DNA of 64,000 nt from Comamonas testosteroni ATCC 11996 (GTDB lineage: Bacteria > Pseudomonadota > Gammaproteobacteria > Burkholderiales > Burkholderiaceae_C). The stretch is from the NCBI RefSeq assembly GCF_000241525.1, contig NZ_AHIL01000011.1:1-64000 (forward strand). Direction: 5' to 3'. Made by a program: the position numbers and the translations under genes. This document shows positions 46,769 through 55,688 of this stretch, piece by piece (within the stretch, counting starts at the first letter, position 1; each line of letters starts with the position of its first letter). The notes below the pieces were generated by a model that worked only from the letters and a program-made list of their open reading frames with translations, had not been told where the DNA came from and made no database searches.

Positions 46769-47107
46769 AGACTCTTAAAAAAGAAGCATCCAGCGCACGC
46801 TGCTCGATGATTTCAATGCTCTAGTACCTTGAAATGCAGATAGAAAGGGCGGTAACAGCTCTCATATTCGAAGTGAAGCGAGTGCCCGCCTATGCCGACC
46901 ATGTTGCTGTGCAACAACGCCAGACATTATTCTCCGTAAACTTTCGCAAAGTTATATTAAGAATCATTATCATTCGCTGCATTCGTACCCGAGTACGCTT
47001 TAGCCAGCCAGGACTTCGCCAGCACGCCCTCCGGCGTCTGCGGCCGCATCACAAGTGCAGACAGCCCACACCCGCCAGCCAACTGTCTTCACCCAAGTCC
47101 TTTCAAC
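46769..47107. promoter_or_regulatory. Upstream region of the TonB receptor with a Fur-like box
   Basis: 339 bases with no gene. A Fur-like box is at 46957-46975 (ATTAAGAATCATTATCATT, matching much of the GATAATGATAATCATTATC consensus) and overlaps a possible -10 TATATT at 46953-46958. This predicts iron repression of the receptor and probably piuC. Confidence 0.65.
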
Positions 47108-49465
47108 ATGGCTCAATCCAACATCTATATCCAAAGCCGCAAGCATTCTGCGGGTCGCTTGCCTTCCTCCGCCGGTCTGGTCGCCTGCGCCACCGTGCTG
47201 GCCGGTGCCACCCTGGCAATGCCGGCACTGGCCCAGTCTGCGGAAACCACACTCAAGGAAGTCAAGGTGGAAGGCAATGCCGACACCGGCTACACGCCCG
47301 GCCAGCTGTCTTCGCCCAAGTTCACCCAGCCGCTGGTCAACACCACGCAGACCGTCAACGTCATCAAGGAGCAGCTGCTGCAGGAGCAAGGCGCCACCAC
47401 GCTGACAGAGGCGCTGCGCAATGTGCCCGGCGCCGGCACCTTCTACGCAGGCGAGAACGGCAACACCAGCACGGGCGACGCCGTCTATATGCGTGGCTTC
47501 GACAGCTCCAGCAGCATCTATGTGGACGGCGTGCGCGACATCGGCTCGATCTCGCGCGATATGTTCAACATTGATCAGGTCGAGGTCACCAAGGGCCCAG
47601 CCGGCACCGACTACGGCCGCAGCGCCCCCACCGGTGCCATCAACCTGGTGAGCAAGCAGGCCAATCTGAACAACAGCTTCGGCGGCTCGCTGGGCCTGGG
47701 TTCGGCCAGCTACAAGCGCGCCAGCATCGACCTGAATCGCGTCGTCAATGCCGAGACCGGCACGGCCGTGCGCCTGAACGCCATGGCGCAGGACGCCAAT
47801 GTGGCGGGCCGCAACGGCATCGAGAACAACCGCTGGGGTATTGCACCTTCGATTGCTTTCGGCCTGAACTCTCCCACCCGCGTGTTCGTGAACCTGCTGC
47901 ACATCAAGCAGAGCAATGTGCCCGACGGCGGCGTCGCCACCATCGGCCTGCCCGGCTACACCTCGCCCGACGCTGCAGGCTATGCAGGCCGCCGCGCCTT
48001 TCTGGATTCGGCAGCACGCGTCAACAGCAAGAACTTCTACGGCACGGCCTCCGATCACGACGATGTGACGGCCACCATGGCCACGCTGAAGGTGGAACAT
48101 GACTTCACATCCACCACCAAGCTGCGCAACACCACGCGCTGGGGCGAGACCAAGCAGGACTATCTGCTCTCGGCCATCATGGGCCAGGGCTATTCTGCGA
48201 GCGGAGTACTGGGCAGCAATGGTCTGCAGACTCCCAACCCCGCCGATCCATCCACATGGTCGATGGCGCGCCTCATCAACACCAAGGATCAGGTCAACCG
48301 CATCCTGACCAACCAGACCAATCTGAACACCAGCCTTGCCACCGGCAGCGTGCAGCATGATCTGAGCCTGGGCCTGGAGCTGACGCGCGAGGAACAGACC
48401 AATTACGGCCTGGCCACCTCGGGCTCGGTACCCAGCCGGGTCAGCGTATACAACCCCGACGCCAGCGTCACTTTGCCTGCCTATGTACGCAACGGTGCCG
48501 ACAGCAAGGGCAAGACCGACACCGTGGCGCTGTATGCCTTCGACACGCTGAAATTCAACGACCAGTGGCAGGCCAATCTGGGTCTGCGCCTGGACCGTTA
48601 CAAGACCTCGTACAACGCCATGGCGGTCTGCGCGGCCAGCTCGACTACCCAGCCCTGCGGCAGCAACCCTGTGGGCACCGTGGTGCCCACCACGTCGGAC
48701 GGCCTGAGCAAATCCGGCACCTTGCTGAGCTGGAAGGCCGGCGTGCTCTACAAGCCCGCCCCCAATGGCAGCGTCTATCTGAACTACGCTCTCTCGCAGC
48801 AGCCACCGGGCGGCAGCAACTTTGCGCTGTCGGCCGCGGTGAACAATGCCGCCAACCCGAATATGGACCCGCAAAAGGCCAAGACGCTGGAGCTGGGCAG
48901 CAAATGGGAGCTGGCGGAAAAGAATCTGATGCTCAGCGGCGCGCTGTTCCGTACTGAGGTGACCAATGAGATCGTCACCAACTCCGACGGCACCGTGGGC
49001 CAGACCGGCAAGAAGATCGTGCAGGGCCTGGAGCTGGGCGTGATCGGCCAGATCAACAAGGCCTGGGGCGTGAGCGCGGGCTATACCGTGCAGAACACCA
49101 AGGTCGACACCGGCGCCCTGGTGGCAGCCGACGCCAGTAACGGCCTGACCTATACGCCCAAGAATGCCTTCAGCCTGTGGAGCACCTACCAGTTGCCCTT
49201 CGGCCTGACGATTGGCGGCGGCGCGCGCTATGCGGGCGGCCTCAAGCGCGGCACCGACGGTGCCGTGGGCACGCCCAGCCACACGGACTCCTACTGGGTG
49301 TTTGACGCCATGGCCAGCTACCGCGTGAACAAGAATCTGGACATCCAGCTCAATGTCTTCAATCTGTTCGACAAGGACTATGTGGCGGCCATCAACAAGA
49401 GCGGCTACCGCTACTTCCCCGGCATTGCACGCTCGGCCCGCCTGACGGCAAACTTCAAGTTCTGA
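47108..49465 (+). CDS. TonB-dependent siderophore receptor (Fiu/PiuA-like)
   Basis: 785 residues. A signal peptide runs to about residue 43 (VACATVLAGATLAMPALAQS). The plug domain has TLKEVKVEGNADTGYTPGQL, LTEALRNVPGAGTFYAGENG and MRGFDSSSSIYVDGVRD; the barrel ends in the canonical RLTANFKF with terminal Phe. The plug pattern and the piuC gene downstream point to the catecholate receptors Fiu/PiuA. It imports ferric siderophores across the outer membrane with TonB. A Fur-like box lies about 140 bases upstream. Substrate is inferred. Confidence 0.9.
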   Translation: MAQSNIYIQSRKHSAGRLPSSAGLVACATVLAGATLAMPALAQSAETTLKEVKVEGNADTGYTPGQLSSPKFTQPLVNTTQTVNVIKEQLLQEQGATTLTEALRNVPGAGTFYAGENGNTSTGDAVYMRGFDSSSSIYVDGVRDIGSISRDMFNIDQVEVTKGPAGTDYGRSAPTGAINLVSKQANLNNSFGGSLGLGSASYKRASIDLNRVVNAETGTAVRLNAMAQDANVAGRNGIENNRWGIAPSIAFGLNSPTRVFVNLLHIKQSNVPDGGVATIGLPGYTSPDAAGYAGRRAFLDSAARVNSKNFYGTASDHDDVTATMATLKVEHDFTSTTKLRNTTRWGETKQDYLLSAIMGQGYSASGVLGSNGLQTPNPADPSTWSMARLINTKDQVNRILTNQTNLNTSLATGSVQHDLSLGLELTREEQTNYGLATSGSVPSRVSVYNPDASVTLPAYVRNGADSKGKTDTVALYAFDTLKFNDQWQANLGLRLDRYKTSYNAMAVCAASSTTQPCGSNPVGTVVPTTSDGLSKSGTLLSWKAGVLYKPAPNGSVYLNYALSQQPPGGSNFALSAAVNNAANPNMDPQKAKTLELGSKWELAEKNLMLSGALFRTEVTNEIVTNSDGTVGQTGKKIVQGLELGVIGQINKAWGVSAGYTVQNTKVDTGALVAADASNGLTYTPKNAFSLWSTYQLPFGLTIGGGARYAGGLKRGTDGAVGTPSHTDSYWVFDAMASYRVNKNLDIQLNVFNLFDKDYVAAINKSGYRYFPGIARSARLTANFKF

Positions 49466-49476
49466 TTGGAAGTTCT

Positions 49477-49570
49477 CCCCCTGAGGCGCTCCGCGCCTTC
49501 CCCCTCTCTGGCGCTGAGCGCCGGAGGGGGACGACATCTTCGCTGCGGGGCGGCCCTTGCTCGCTGTCTC
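49477..49570 (-). repeat. Interspersed intergenic repeat, copy C (inverted)
   Basis: Begins 11 bases after the receptor stop. Its reverse complement reads GAGACAGCGAGCAAGGGCCG, then TCGTCCCCCTCCGGCGC and CAGCGCCAGAGAGGGGG, and ends GCGCCTCAGGGGG, nearly the same as copy B. The CCTCTCTGGCGC/GCGCCGGAGGGG part forms a strong hairpin that could end or protect the receptor mRNA before piuC. Confidence 0.75.
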
Positions 49571-49664
49571 TTACCTGGATCGCGCCGTCTTCAGCGGCAG
49601 CGATCCACTTTCCGACTTGCAGCCTCGCCCAAGCGGGGCTTCTCCATTTCAAAGAATTCTCACC

Positions 49665-50345
49665 ATGATGCTGCATATCCCACAGGTCCTGAGCCGCGAG
49701 CAGGTCGCCAGCATGCGTGCTGCCATCGATGCCGCAGACTGGGTCGACGGCCGCGCCACCGTGGGCAGCCAGGGCGCCCAGGTCAAGCGCAACCGGCAGC
49801 TGCCCGAGCACTCGCCCGTGGCCCAGGAGCAGGGCCGCATCATCTTGCAGGCGCTGGCAGCCAGCCCGCTGTTTTTCAGCGCCGCCCTGCCCGCGCGCAC
49901 CATGCCGCCGCTGTTCAACCGCTACAGCGACAGCGAGACCTACGGCCTGCATGTGGACGGCGCGGCGCGCCGCGTCGCAGGCTCCGAGCAGTGGCTGCGC
50001 ACCGATGTGTCCTGCACGCTGTTTCTCTGCGAGCCCGAGGACTACGAGGGCGGCGAGCTGGTCGTGGTCGACACCTATGGCACGCACGAGGTCAAGCTGC
50101 CTGCGGGCGACCTCATCCTCTACCCCTCCACCAGCTTGCACCGGGTCGAGCCCGTCACGCGCGGCGAGCGGGTCTGCTCCTTCTTCTGGGCACAGAGCAT
50201 GGTGCGTGACGATGCGCGCCGCGCCATGCTGTTCGAGATGGATCAGGCCATCACCGGCCTGCGCGGAAAACTTGGCGAAACCGAGGAGACCGTGAGCCTG
50301 ACCGGCCACTATCACAACCTGCTGCGCATGTGGGCCGAGACCTGA
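49665..50345 (+). CDS. piuC: Fe(II)/2-oxoglutarate-dependent PKHD-type hydroxylase
   Basis: 226 residues from the ATG at 49665 ([20 protein letters not shown]); an ATG three bases later is in frame. The 2-His-1-Asp iron site is HVDG (about 95-98) and [12 protein letters not shown] carries the distal His and 2-oxoglutarate Arg. PiuC/YbiX genes sit beside Fiu/PiuA receptors in many Gram-negatives; the substrate is unknown but is thought to relate to siderophore use. The repeat copy C lies between it and the receptor gene. Confidence 0.92.
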   Translation: MMLHIPQVLSREQVASMRAAIDAADWVDGRATVGSQGAQVKRNRQLPEHSPVAQEQGRIILQALAASPLFFSAALPARTMPPLFNRYSDSETYGLHVDGAARRVAGSEQWLRTDVSCTLFLCEPEDYEGGELVVVDTYGTHEVKLPAGDLILYPSTSLHRVEPVTRGERVCSFFWAQSMVRDDARRAMLFEMDQAITGLRGKLGETEETVSLTGHYHNLLRMWAET

Positions 50346-50373
50346 GAACGTGTTCTGAAAGCGGCCGAACTGC

Positions 50374-50946
50374 TCAGGGCCTGTGCTTTTCGGCGCAGCC
50401 GACCAGATGGTTGTACATGCTGGTCATGCACTGGTACATATCGCGCGAGCGTCCCGTGGCGGCCTTGCAGTCGCTGACCGTGGCCTGGGAGCGCAGCTTC
50501 ACGAAGTTGCCCGCCGAGCTGTCGTACTGGGCCTGGGTGATATAGCCGCCCTTGAGGTTTTTCTGGCCGTTTTCCAGCATGGTCTCGATCTGGCTGCGAA
50601 TGTTGTCCACCGCCAGCGCGCAGTTCAGCGCCACCTCCTTGCCGTCGACCTTTCTCAGGCCCTGGGCCAGACCGTCGGCCATTTCCTGAGCGCCCTTGGG
50701 CAGCTTCCTGGTGCCGTCGGGATTGCGTGCCTCGGCTCCTTCGCCAAAGCGCCCCGCGCCCGCCCCCGAGCTGCCGTTGGGCGAGACCTTGACCTGCGAC
50801 GCATCCGCCTGCTGCGGCGGCAGTTGCGAGCCGTAATGCGTCTGCCCCTGCGCATCCACCCATTTGTAGACGGGCTGCGCCATCAGGGCACCGACCCAGA
50901 CCAGTCCCAGCGTGGCGATGAGCACGCGGCCTCTTGCTGCTGACAT
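50374..50946 (-). CDS. DUF4124-domain periplasmic protein
   Basis: 190 residues from the ATG at 50946; ATGs further upstream would bury the signal peptide. The signal is GRVLIATLGLVWVGALMAQP, followed at once by the DUF4124 motif VYKWVDAQGQTHYGSQLPPQ. The middle is glycine-rich, and the C-terminal half has four cysteines (NCALAV, SDCKAATG, QCMTSM, GCAEKH) that may form disulfides in the periplasm. Function unknown. It is convergent with piuC and lies in an iron-gene block without obvious tie. Confidence 0.85.
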   Translation of the reverse strand: MSAARGRVLIATLGLVWVGALMAQPVYKWVDAQGQTHYGSQLPPQQADASQVKVSPNGSSGAGAGRFGEGAEARNPDGTRKLPKGAQEMADGLAQGLRKVDGKEVALNCALAVDNIRSQIETMLENGQKNLKGGYITQAQYDSSAGNFVKLRSQATVSDCKAATGRSRDMYQCMTSMYNHLVGCAEKHRP

Positions 50947-51155
50947 TGCTACTTTCTCCCTCACTCGGTATGGATCTGCCATCCGCAGAAACGATCTTTG
51001 TAAAGAAGTGTAAACAATAATCAGCAATATGAAAACAGGAGCTGCCTGCGCTTCTTCATCCTTGATTTCAGACCTAAATCAGTTTGAAACCCATGGTTAA
51101 AGTACGCTGACAGCTCCTGATTCAGAAGCTCATGCCGCGGCTGAAGCGCTCAGCC

Positions 51156-53336
51156 TCAGAACTTCATGTTCGCCGTGACCCAGAAGGTACGACCGGCCTG
51201 GGTCACGCCCGACACCGAGGAGCCGCCCTGGAAGTAGCTGTTCACCCAGGTCGGCGTGCCGTTGACGCTGACCTGCTGGTACTTGCGGAAATCCTTGTCG
51301 AACAGATTGAAGATGCTGGCGTTGATGCTCAGGCTCTTGTTGACCTGATAGCTGCCGCCCAGATGGAACAGCGCATAGCCCTTGATATCGCCCACGGCAT
51401 CAAACACGGCCTTGTTGGCTGAGCTCAGATTGTCGTAGGAGCCGCTGAAGCGCGGGCTCTTGCTGCGGTACTCGCCGCGTGCCCACAGACGCCACTGGCT
51501 GGTCGGGGTCCAGTCCAGCTGGGCGCTGGCAATATGCTTGGCGGTATTGGCCAGCTGACCGTTCTTGCGGCCTCCTTCGATCACCTCGCTGTTGGTCCAG
51601 GTATAGCCGGCCTTGACAGCCCAGTCCTTGGCCAGCTGGGCGCGGCTGCTCAGCTCCAGACCCCAGGTCTTGGCCTTGTCCACGTTGATGGAGTAATCGG
51701 CCGTGGGATTGAAGGCGCAGCTGGAGATGGCCGAAGTCAGGCAGGAGCCGCCCGAGGCGATCTTGTCCTTGACATCGTTGTGGAAGAAGGTCGCTGCGCT
51801 GGTCCAGCCTGCCTTGTTGTCGAACAGGGCCGACAGCTCCACATTGGTGCTGGTCTCGGGCTTGAGGTTGGGGTTGCCGATATTGATGGTCTGGCCCTGG
51901 CCGCTAATGCCGCTGACACCGTCGATCAGCTGATTCAGGCGCGGAGCCTTGAAGCCCTGACTCACGCCGCCCTTGAAGGTCCAGTTCGTCGTCGCATCCC
52001 AGACCAGATAGGCACGCGGGCTGAACTGGCCGCCAAAGGCGTCATGGTGGTCATAGCGGCCGCCCAGCGTGGCGGTCAGGCCCTGGCGCAGGCGCCACTC
52101 GTCTTCCACGAACAGCGACCACATGGTCTGCTTGTGGCTTTGCGGCAGCAGCCCGTCCTTGAGCTTGGCATCCCAGAACTGGCCGCCCACGGTCAGCATA
52201 TGGGCATCACCCAGAGGCGCCACCAGCTTGCTGTCCAGCACGAGATTGGTGGTCTTGAGCTCGCGATCGGCGCCAGCACGCGGGTCGCCCTTGGGCACCG
52301 ACGCGCCGGGGATGGTGCGGCCAATAGTTTCGGTCTCGGTGTGCATCAGACTGCTTTCCAGCGTGCCAAAGCCCAGGCGGCTGGTGTGACCGATGCTGAC
52401 CTGGTCGCGGTTGAAACGTAGCGCATCGCGATAACCGGGCTGCGAACCAGGCTTGGCAACCGCATCACGATTGCCCAAACGGCCATCCTCGTTGTTGTAC
52501 CAGGTGCGGGCCTGGTCCACGTCCAGCCAGATATCGTGATAGCGGCTGGGCGTCAGCGTCAGCTTGGCGCCCAGACTGTGCTGGCGGCTCTGTGCCGGCG
52601 CAGGGTTGCGTGCACCGGCGGGCTGTGCGGCGCCAGGGGCCAGCACCCAGTCGGCCGCATCGCGGTTGAAGGTGCTGCCACGCACGGCCAGGCCCAGCAC
52701 GTCCTGCTTGATGGGGCCGTTGATGTAGAAGCTGCTCCTGTACTGGTTGCCCCATTCGCTGTCTTGTGGAATGCCGGCGCCCACGCTGACTTCGCCACCC
52801 CACTCCTTGCTGACCTTGCGCGTGATGATGTTGATCACGCCGCCCATGGCGTCCGAGCCATAGAGCGTGGACATGGGGCCGCGAATGACTTCGATACGCT
52901 CGATGGCCGACATGGGCGGCATGAAGCTGGTCAGCGCCGCACCAAAGCCGTTGGGCGTGACGTCGCCCGCCACGTTCTGGCGGCGCCCGTCGATCAGGAT
53001 CAGCGTGTAGTCGCTGGGCATGCCACGGATGCTGATGTCGAGACCGCCGGTCTTGCCGGTGCCGCCCATCACATCAATGCCTTCCACGCCCTGCAGGGCT
53101 TCAGCCAGATCGCGGAAGTTCTTGGTCTCAAGCTCCTGGCGCGTCACGACGGAGATGGAGGCCGGGGCATTTTTCAGCTCTTGCTCGAAGCCGGAGGCCG
53201 AGACCACCACCTCCTCCATGGTGGACTCCCTGGCCTGCGCAAAGGCATTGCCGGCGCATGCGGCGGCAGCGGCCAGGGCCAGTAAACGGGGTTGCCAGCG
53301 AATATGGCGGGTGCGACTCAGAGCTGCGTTGGACAT
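51156..53336 (-). CDS. TonB-dependent receptor (CirA/FepA-like)
   Basis: 726 residues from the ATG at 53336, preceded by a GAGGAGT ribosome site; the ATG at 53372 has none. Signal peptide to about residue 34 (RLLALAAAAACAGNAFAQ), TonB-box-like TMEEVVVSASGFEQE, plug motifs DLAEALQGVEGIDVMGGTG and RGMPSDYTLILIDGRRQN, and a C-terminal WVTANMKF ending in Phe. The pattern fits CirA/IrgA-type catecholate siderophore receptors. No partner gene is in the same direction. Upstream lies an inverted repeat at 53527-53547. Confidence 0.9.
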   Translation of the reverse strand: MSNAALSRTRHIRWQPRLLALAAAAACAGNAFAQARESTMEEVVVSASGFEQELKNAPASISVVTRQELETKNFRDLAEALQGVEGIDVMGGTGKTGGLDISIRGMPSDYTLILIDGRRQNVAGDVTPNGFGAALTSFMPPMSAIERIEVIRGPMSTLYGSDAMGGVINIITRKVSKEWGGEVSVGAGIPQDSEWGNQYRSSFYINGPIKQDVLGLAVRGSTFNRDAADWVLAPGAAQPAGARNPAPAQSRQHSLGAKLTLTPSRYHDIWLDVDQARTWYNNEDGRLGNRDAVAKPGSQPGYRDALRFNRDQVSIGHTSRLGFGTLESSLMHTETETIGRTIPGASVPKGDPRAGADRELKTTNLVLDSKLVAPLGDAHMLTVGGQFWDAKLKDGLLPQSHKQTMWSLFVEDEWRLRQGLTATLGGRYDHHDAFGGQFSPRAYLVWDATTNWTFKGGVSQGFKAPRLNQLIDGVSGISGQGQTINIGNPNLKPETSTNVELSALFDNKAGWTSAATFFHNDVKDKIASGGSCLTSAISSCAFNPTADYSINVDKAKTWGLELSSRAQLAKDWAVKAGYTWTNSEVIEGGRKNGQLANTAKHIASAQLDWTPTSQWRLWARGEYRSKSPRFSGSYDNLSSANKAVFDAVGDIKGYALFHLGGSYQVNKSLSINASIFNLFDKDFRKYQQVSVNGTPTWVNSYFQGGSSVSGVTQAGRTFWVTANMKF

Positions 53337-53526
53337 GATGACTCCTCGGCCTGCCTTGGGCAGGTCGTTCACAGATACGGGTAGGAAGCGGCGGCCCGGT
53401 GGGCCTTCTGGACAGCTGGCAAGCAGCTAATGGGAGACAAAGCCGAGGTTGTATGTGACGTTATGGGCTCTGACGGTTGCAATTATGTACTTTTGTAAAC
53501 GCAAACCAGTCTCATTCGCCATCTGT

Positions 53527-53547
53527 TTGTAGGTTATTCACCTACAA
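53527..53547. promoter_or_regulatory. Inverted repeat upstream of the CirA-like receptor
   Basis: TTGTAGGT-TATTC-ACCTACAA: perfect eight-base arms around a five-base spacer, about 190 bases upstream of the receptor start. No T run follows, so an operator for a dimeric regulator is more likely than a terminator. The regulator is unknown. Confidence 0.55.
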
Positions 53548-53616
53548 GGGGCTTTGCATGCTATTTCGCGCGCGCCTCGGCGCGGGTCTTGTTTGAGCAC
53601 TTGAAGAGTTCAATAA

Positions 53617-53653
53617 AAAAAGCGCTCCACACCTTTCAGGCAGAGCGCTTTTT
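53617..53653 (-). terminator. Rho-independent terminator after slt
   Basis: Arms AAAAAGCGCTC/GAGCGCTTTTT (11 bases) with a 15-base loop, 41 bases past the slt stop. With A/T tails on both sides it could also stop transcription from the other direction. Confidence 0.87.
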
Positions 53654-53693
53654 ACTATCATTAAATGAGCAATCAGCTCATCGAAACACCCAC

Positions 53694-55673
53694 TTATGGC
53701 AAGTCCTTCATGGTCTCGGGATCATTGGCCGGGCGCGGGCCTATGGTGCCCAGTCGGCTTTTGAGCGACTGAGGCTGGCCGGTGATCAGCGCCGCATAGT
53801 TGGTCGTGTTGGAGAGCACCTTCTTCACATAGTCGCGGGTCTCGCTGAAGGGCACGTTTTCGGCCCAGATGGCGGCATCCAGCGTGGGGCCGTTGCGCCA
53901 GTTGCGCGGGCGGCCCGGGCCGGCGTTGTAACCCGCGGCAGCCAGCGCCATTGAGCCCTCGAAGTCATCCAGCGCCAGCTTGAGATAGGAGGTGCCGATG
54001 GTGATGTTGGTGTCGCGGTCGTTGATCATGTCGGGCGTGAAGCCCGTCATGCCGATCTTCCTGGCCGTCCAGCGCGCCGTGGCCGGCATCACCTGCATCA
54101 GCCCCGAAGCGCCCACGCCCGAGCGTGCATCCATGATGAAGCGGCTCTCCTGACGGATCAGGCCATAGACATAGGCCGGATCCAGCCCGATATTGCGCGA
54201 CTTGGCCAGCACCGTGTCGTGATAGGGCATGGGAAAGCGCTGCTTCCAGTCGGCAAAGGTCTTGGTGCGCTCGCTGGTGTTGATGCAGCGATCCCAGACC
54301 TGACGCTCGCAGGCCAGATCGGCCGCCGCATACAGCTCGCGATCTTCCATGCCTCCCGGCTGGTGCAGATTGGTGGAGTAGTTCCACTCGCGCACGCCTT
54401 CGCTGCGCAGGCCCATGCCAATCGCATACAGGCTGCGGCTCAGGCCGGGGTTGCTGCGCGCCGCCGCCTTTTCCTGCGCCGTCAACGGCGCGGGCGCGGG
54501 CGGCACGGTGATGCGCTGCCCGATTTCCTCCAGCGCCAGCTGCTCGTAGAAGCTGCTGCTGCCGGCCGTGTCCTCCAGCAGCTGGCGGGCTTCGGCCTTT
54601 TCCTCGGCATTGGGGCGGCCCGCCAGCATGGCCTTGGCTTTCCAGTAGGCCCAGGTCGGGTCGGTGCGCTCCGGCCCCATGGCGTCGATGGCGCGGCGCA
54701 CGGCCTTCCAGTCGCCGGCGCGCAACGCAGCACGGGCCTTCCAGCCCAGCAGGTCGTCGCTCAGGTCCTCGTTGCGGCGTACCTTGCCGAAATAGCTATT
54801 GGCATCGGGCGAGAGCTTGAAGGCGGCCTGCTTGCCGGCCACGGCCCAGGCCCAGTTGCGCTCCTCGCCGTTGAGCTGGGCACCCCAGCCGCCGTCGATC
54901 TGCGTGGCGGCCGCATCGGGGTCGCTGGCCGCCATGCGGATCAGGGCCAGCAGGGCCAGCTCCTTGCGCTCGCGCCCGCGTGCCTTGCTCTGGCCTGCCA
55001 GGTATTTGGCGGGCGAGGCAAACACCTGCGCCACCTGGTCGGCGGCCTCGGGAGCGACGATGGCCACCGCATCACGGGCCGCCTTCTGGCGATTGGCTTC
55101 GGTGGCCACACGGGCACGGCGCCAGACATCGGCGTCGGTGATCAGCTTGTTCGCATACAGCTGGCCGGCAGCCGTGGTGCAGCCGTCATCGGCATCTTTT
55201 TGCGCCATCCACAGATCGCGCACCTGCTGGCCCACATTGGGCGCGCCCCGGCCTTGCAAGGCGTCGGCCAGCAGGGCGTAGCAGGTGACGGACTTGTCGT
55301 CGCGCATACGGAACTTGGGATAGACCTGACTGAAGGTGTTCCAGTCGCGCTGCTTGCCCAGCAGCAGCAGCCAGTCGTTGCGCAAGCGGTCTTCCTGGTA
55401 GGTGCCGGCATAGCGGTTCAGAAAGCCCTGGATTTCATCGGGCGATGCGGTTTCCAGGCGGTTCTTGAGTTCCCAGTAAGCGGCCCAAGGTTCGAGAGGG
55501 TGACCGGCAGCCTGAGGCAGGAGCTGGGTCAGCGCCGTCTGATTGCGGCTGCGGAATGCTTTTTGCATGTCCAGCAACACGGCATCGCCCGAGTTCTGTG
55601 CCTGCGCAAACGGAGCAGCTACAGTCAGCAGGGATGCCGCACAAAGCGGTGTCAAAATCTTCAGCCAGTGCAT
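53694..55673 (-). CDS. slt: Soluble lytic murein transglycosylase
   Basis: 659 residues, the normal length of Slt70-type enzymes. A signal peptide (LTPLCAASLLTVAAPFAQAQ) is followed by a long alpha-helical superhelix, then the catalytic lysozyme-like domain with the Glu in RQESRFIMDARSGVGASGLM near residue 508 and the AAAGYNAGPGRPRNWR motif. It cleaves peptidoglycan glycan chains in the periplasm to 1,6-anhydro products. It is divergent from ygfA with only 15 bases between the starts, so the two promoters must overlap coding sequence. Confidence 0.95.
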   Translation of the reverse strand: MHWLKILTPLCAASLLTVAAPFAQAQNSGDAVLLDMQKAFRSRNQTALTQLLPQAAGHPLEPWAAYWELKNRLETASPDEIQGFLNRYAGTYQEDRLRNDWLLLLGKQRDWNTFSQVYPKFRMRDDKSVTCYALLADALQGRGAPNVGQQVRDLWMAQKDADDGCTTAAGQLYANKLITDADVWRRARVATEANRQKAARDAVAIVAPEAADQVAQVFASPAKYLAGQSKARGRERKELALLALIRMAASDPDAAATQIDGGWGAQLNGEERNWAWAVAGKQAAFKLSPDANSYFGKVRRNEDLSDDLLGWKARAALRAGDWKAVRRAIDAMGPERTDPTWAYWKAKAMLAGRPNAEEKAEARQLLEDTAGSSSFYEQLALEEIGQRITVPPAPAPLTAQEKAAARSNPGLSRSLYAIGMGLRSEGVREWNYSTNLHQPGGMEDRELYAAADLACERQVWDRCINTSERTKTFADWKQRFPMPYHDTVLAKSRNIGLDPAYVYGLIRQESRFIMDARSGVGASGLMQVMPATARWTARKIGMTGFTPDMINDRDTNITIGTSYLKLALDDFEGSMALAAAGYNAGPGRPRNWRNGPTLDAAIWAENVPFSETRDYVKKVLSNTTNYAALITGQPQSLKSRLGTIGPRPANDPETMKDLP

Positions 55674-55688
55674 GGAGGAAATTATCCG

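Larger units (their letters stand above)
53337..53693. promoter_or_regulatory. Upstream region of the CirA-like receptor
   Basis: 357 bases between the receptor start and the slt stop. On the minus strand GAATGAGACTGGTTTGC near 53499-53517 resembles half of a Fur box, and the inverted repeat at 53527-53547 lies just upstream. The slt terminator is at 53617-53653. No gene was seen. Confidence 0.45.

Noticed and set aside
47000-49537. 845-residue open frame opposite the Fiu-like receptor
   Set aside because: Composition is typical of antisense shadow, and it has no recognisable domain, while the receptor reads end to end.
50346-50358. AGAACGTGTTCT palindrome after piuC as a copy of the adhP leader stem
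   Set aside because: Only the first eight or so bases match and there is no long stem, so chance is likely.
54219-55688. Long upstream extension of the ygfA frame
   Set aside because: It is antisense to slt; the cyclo-ligase begins at 55689.
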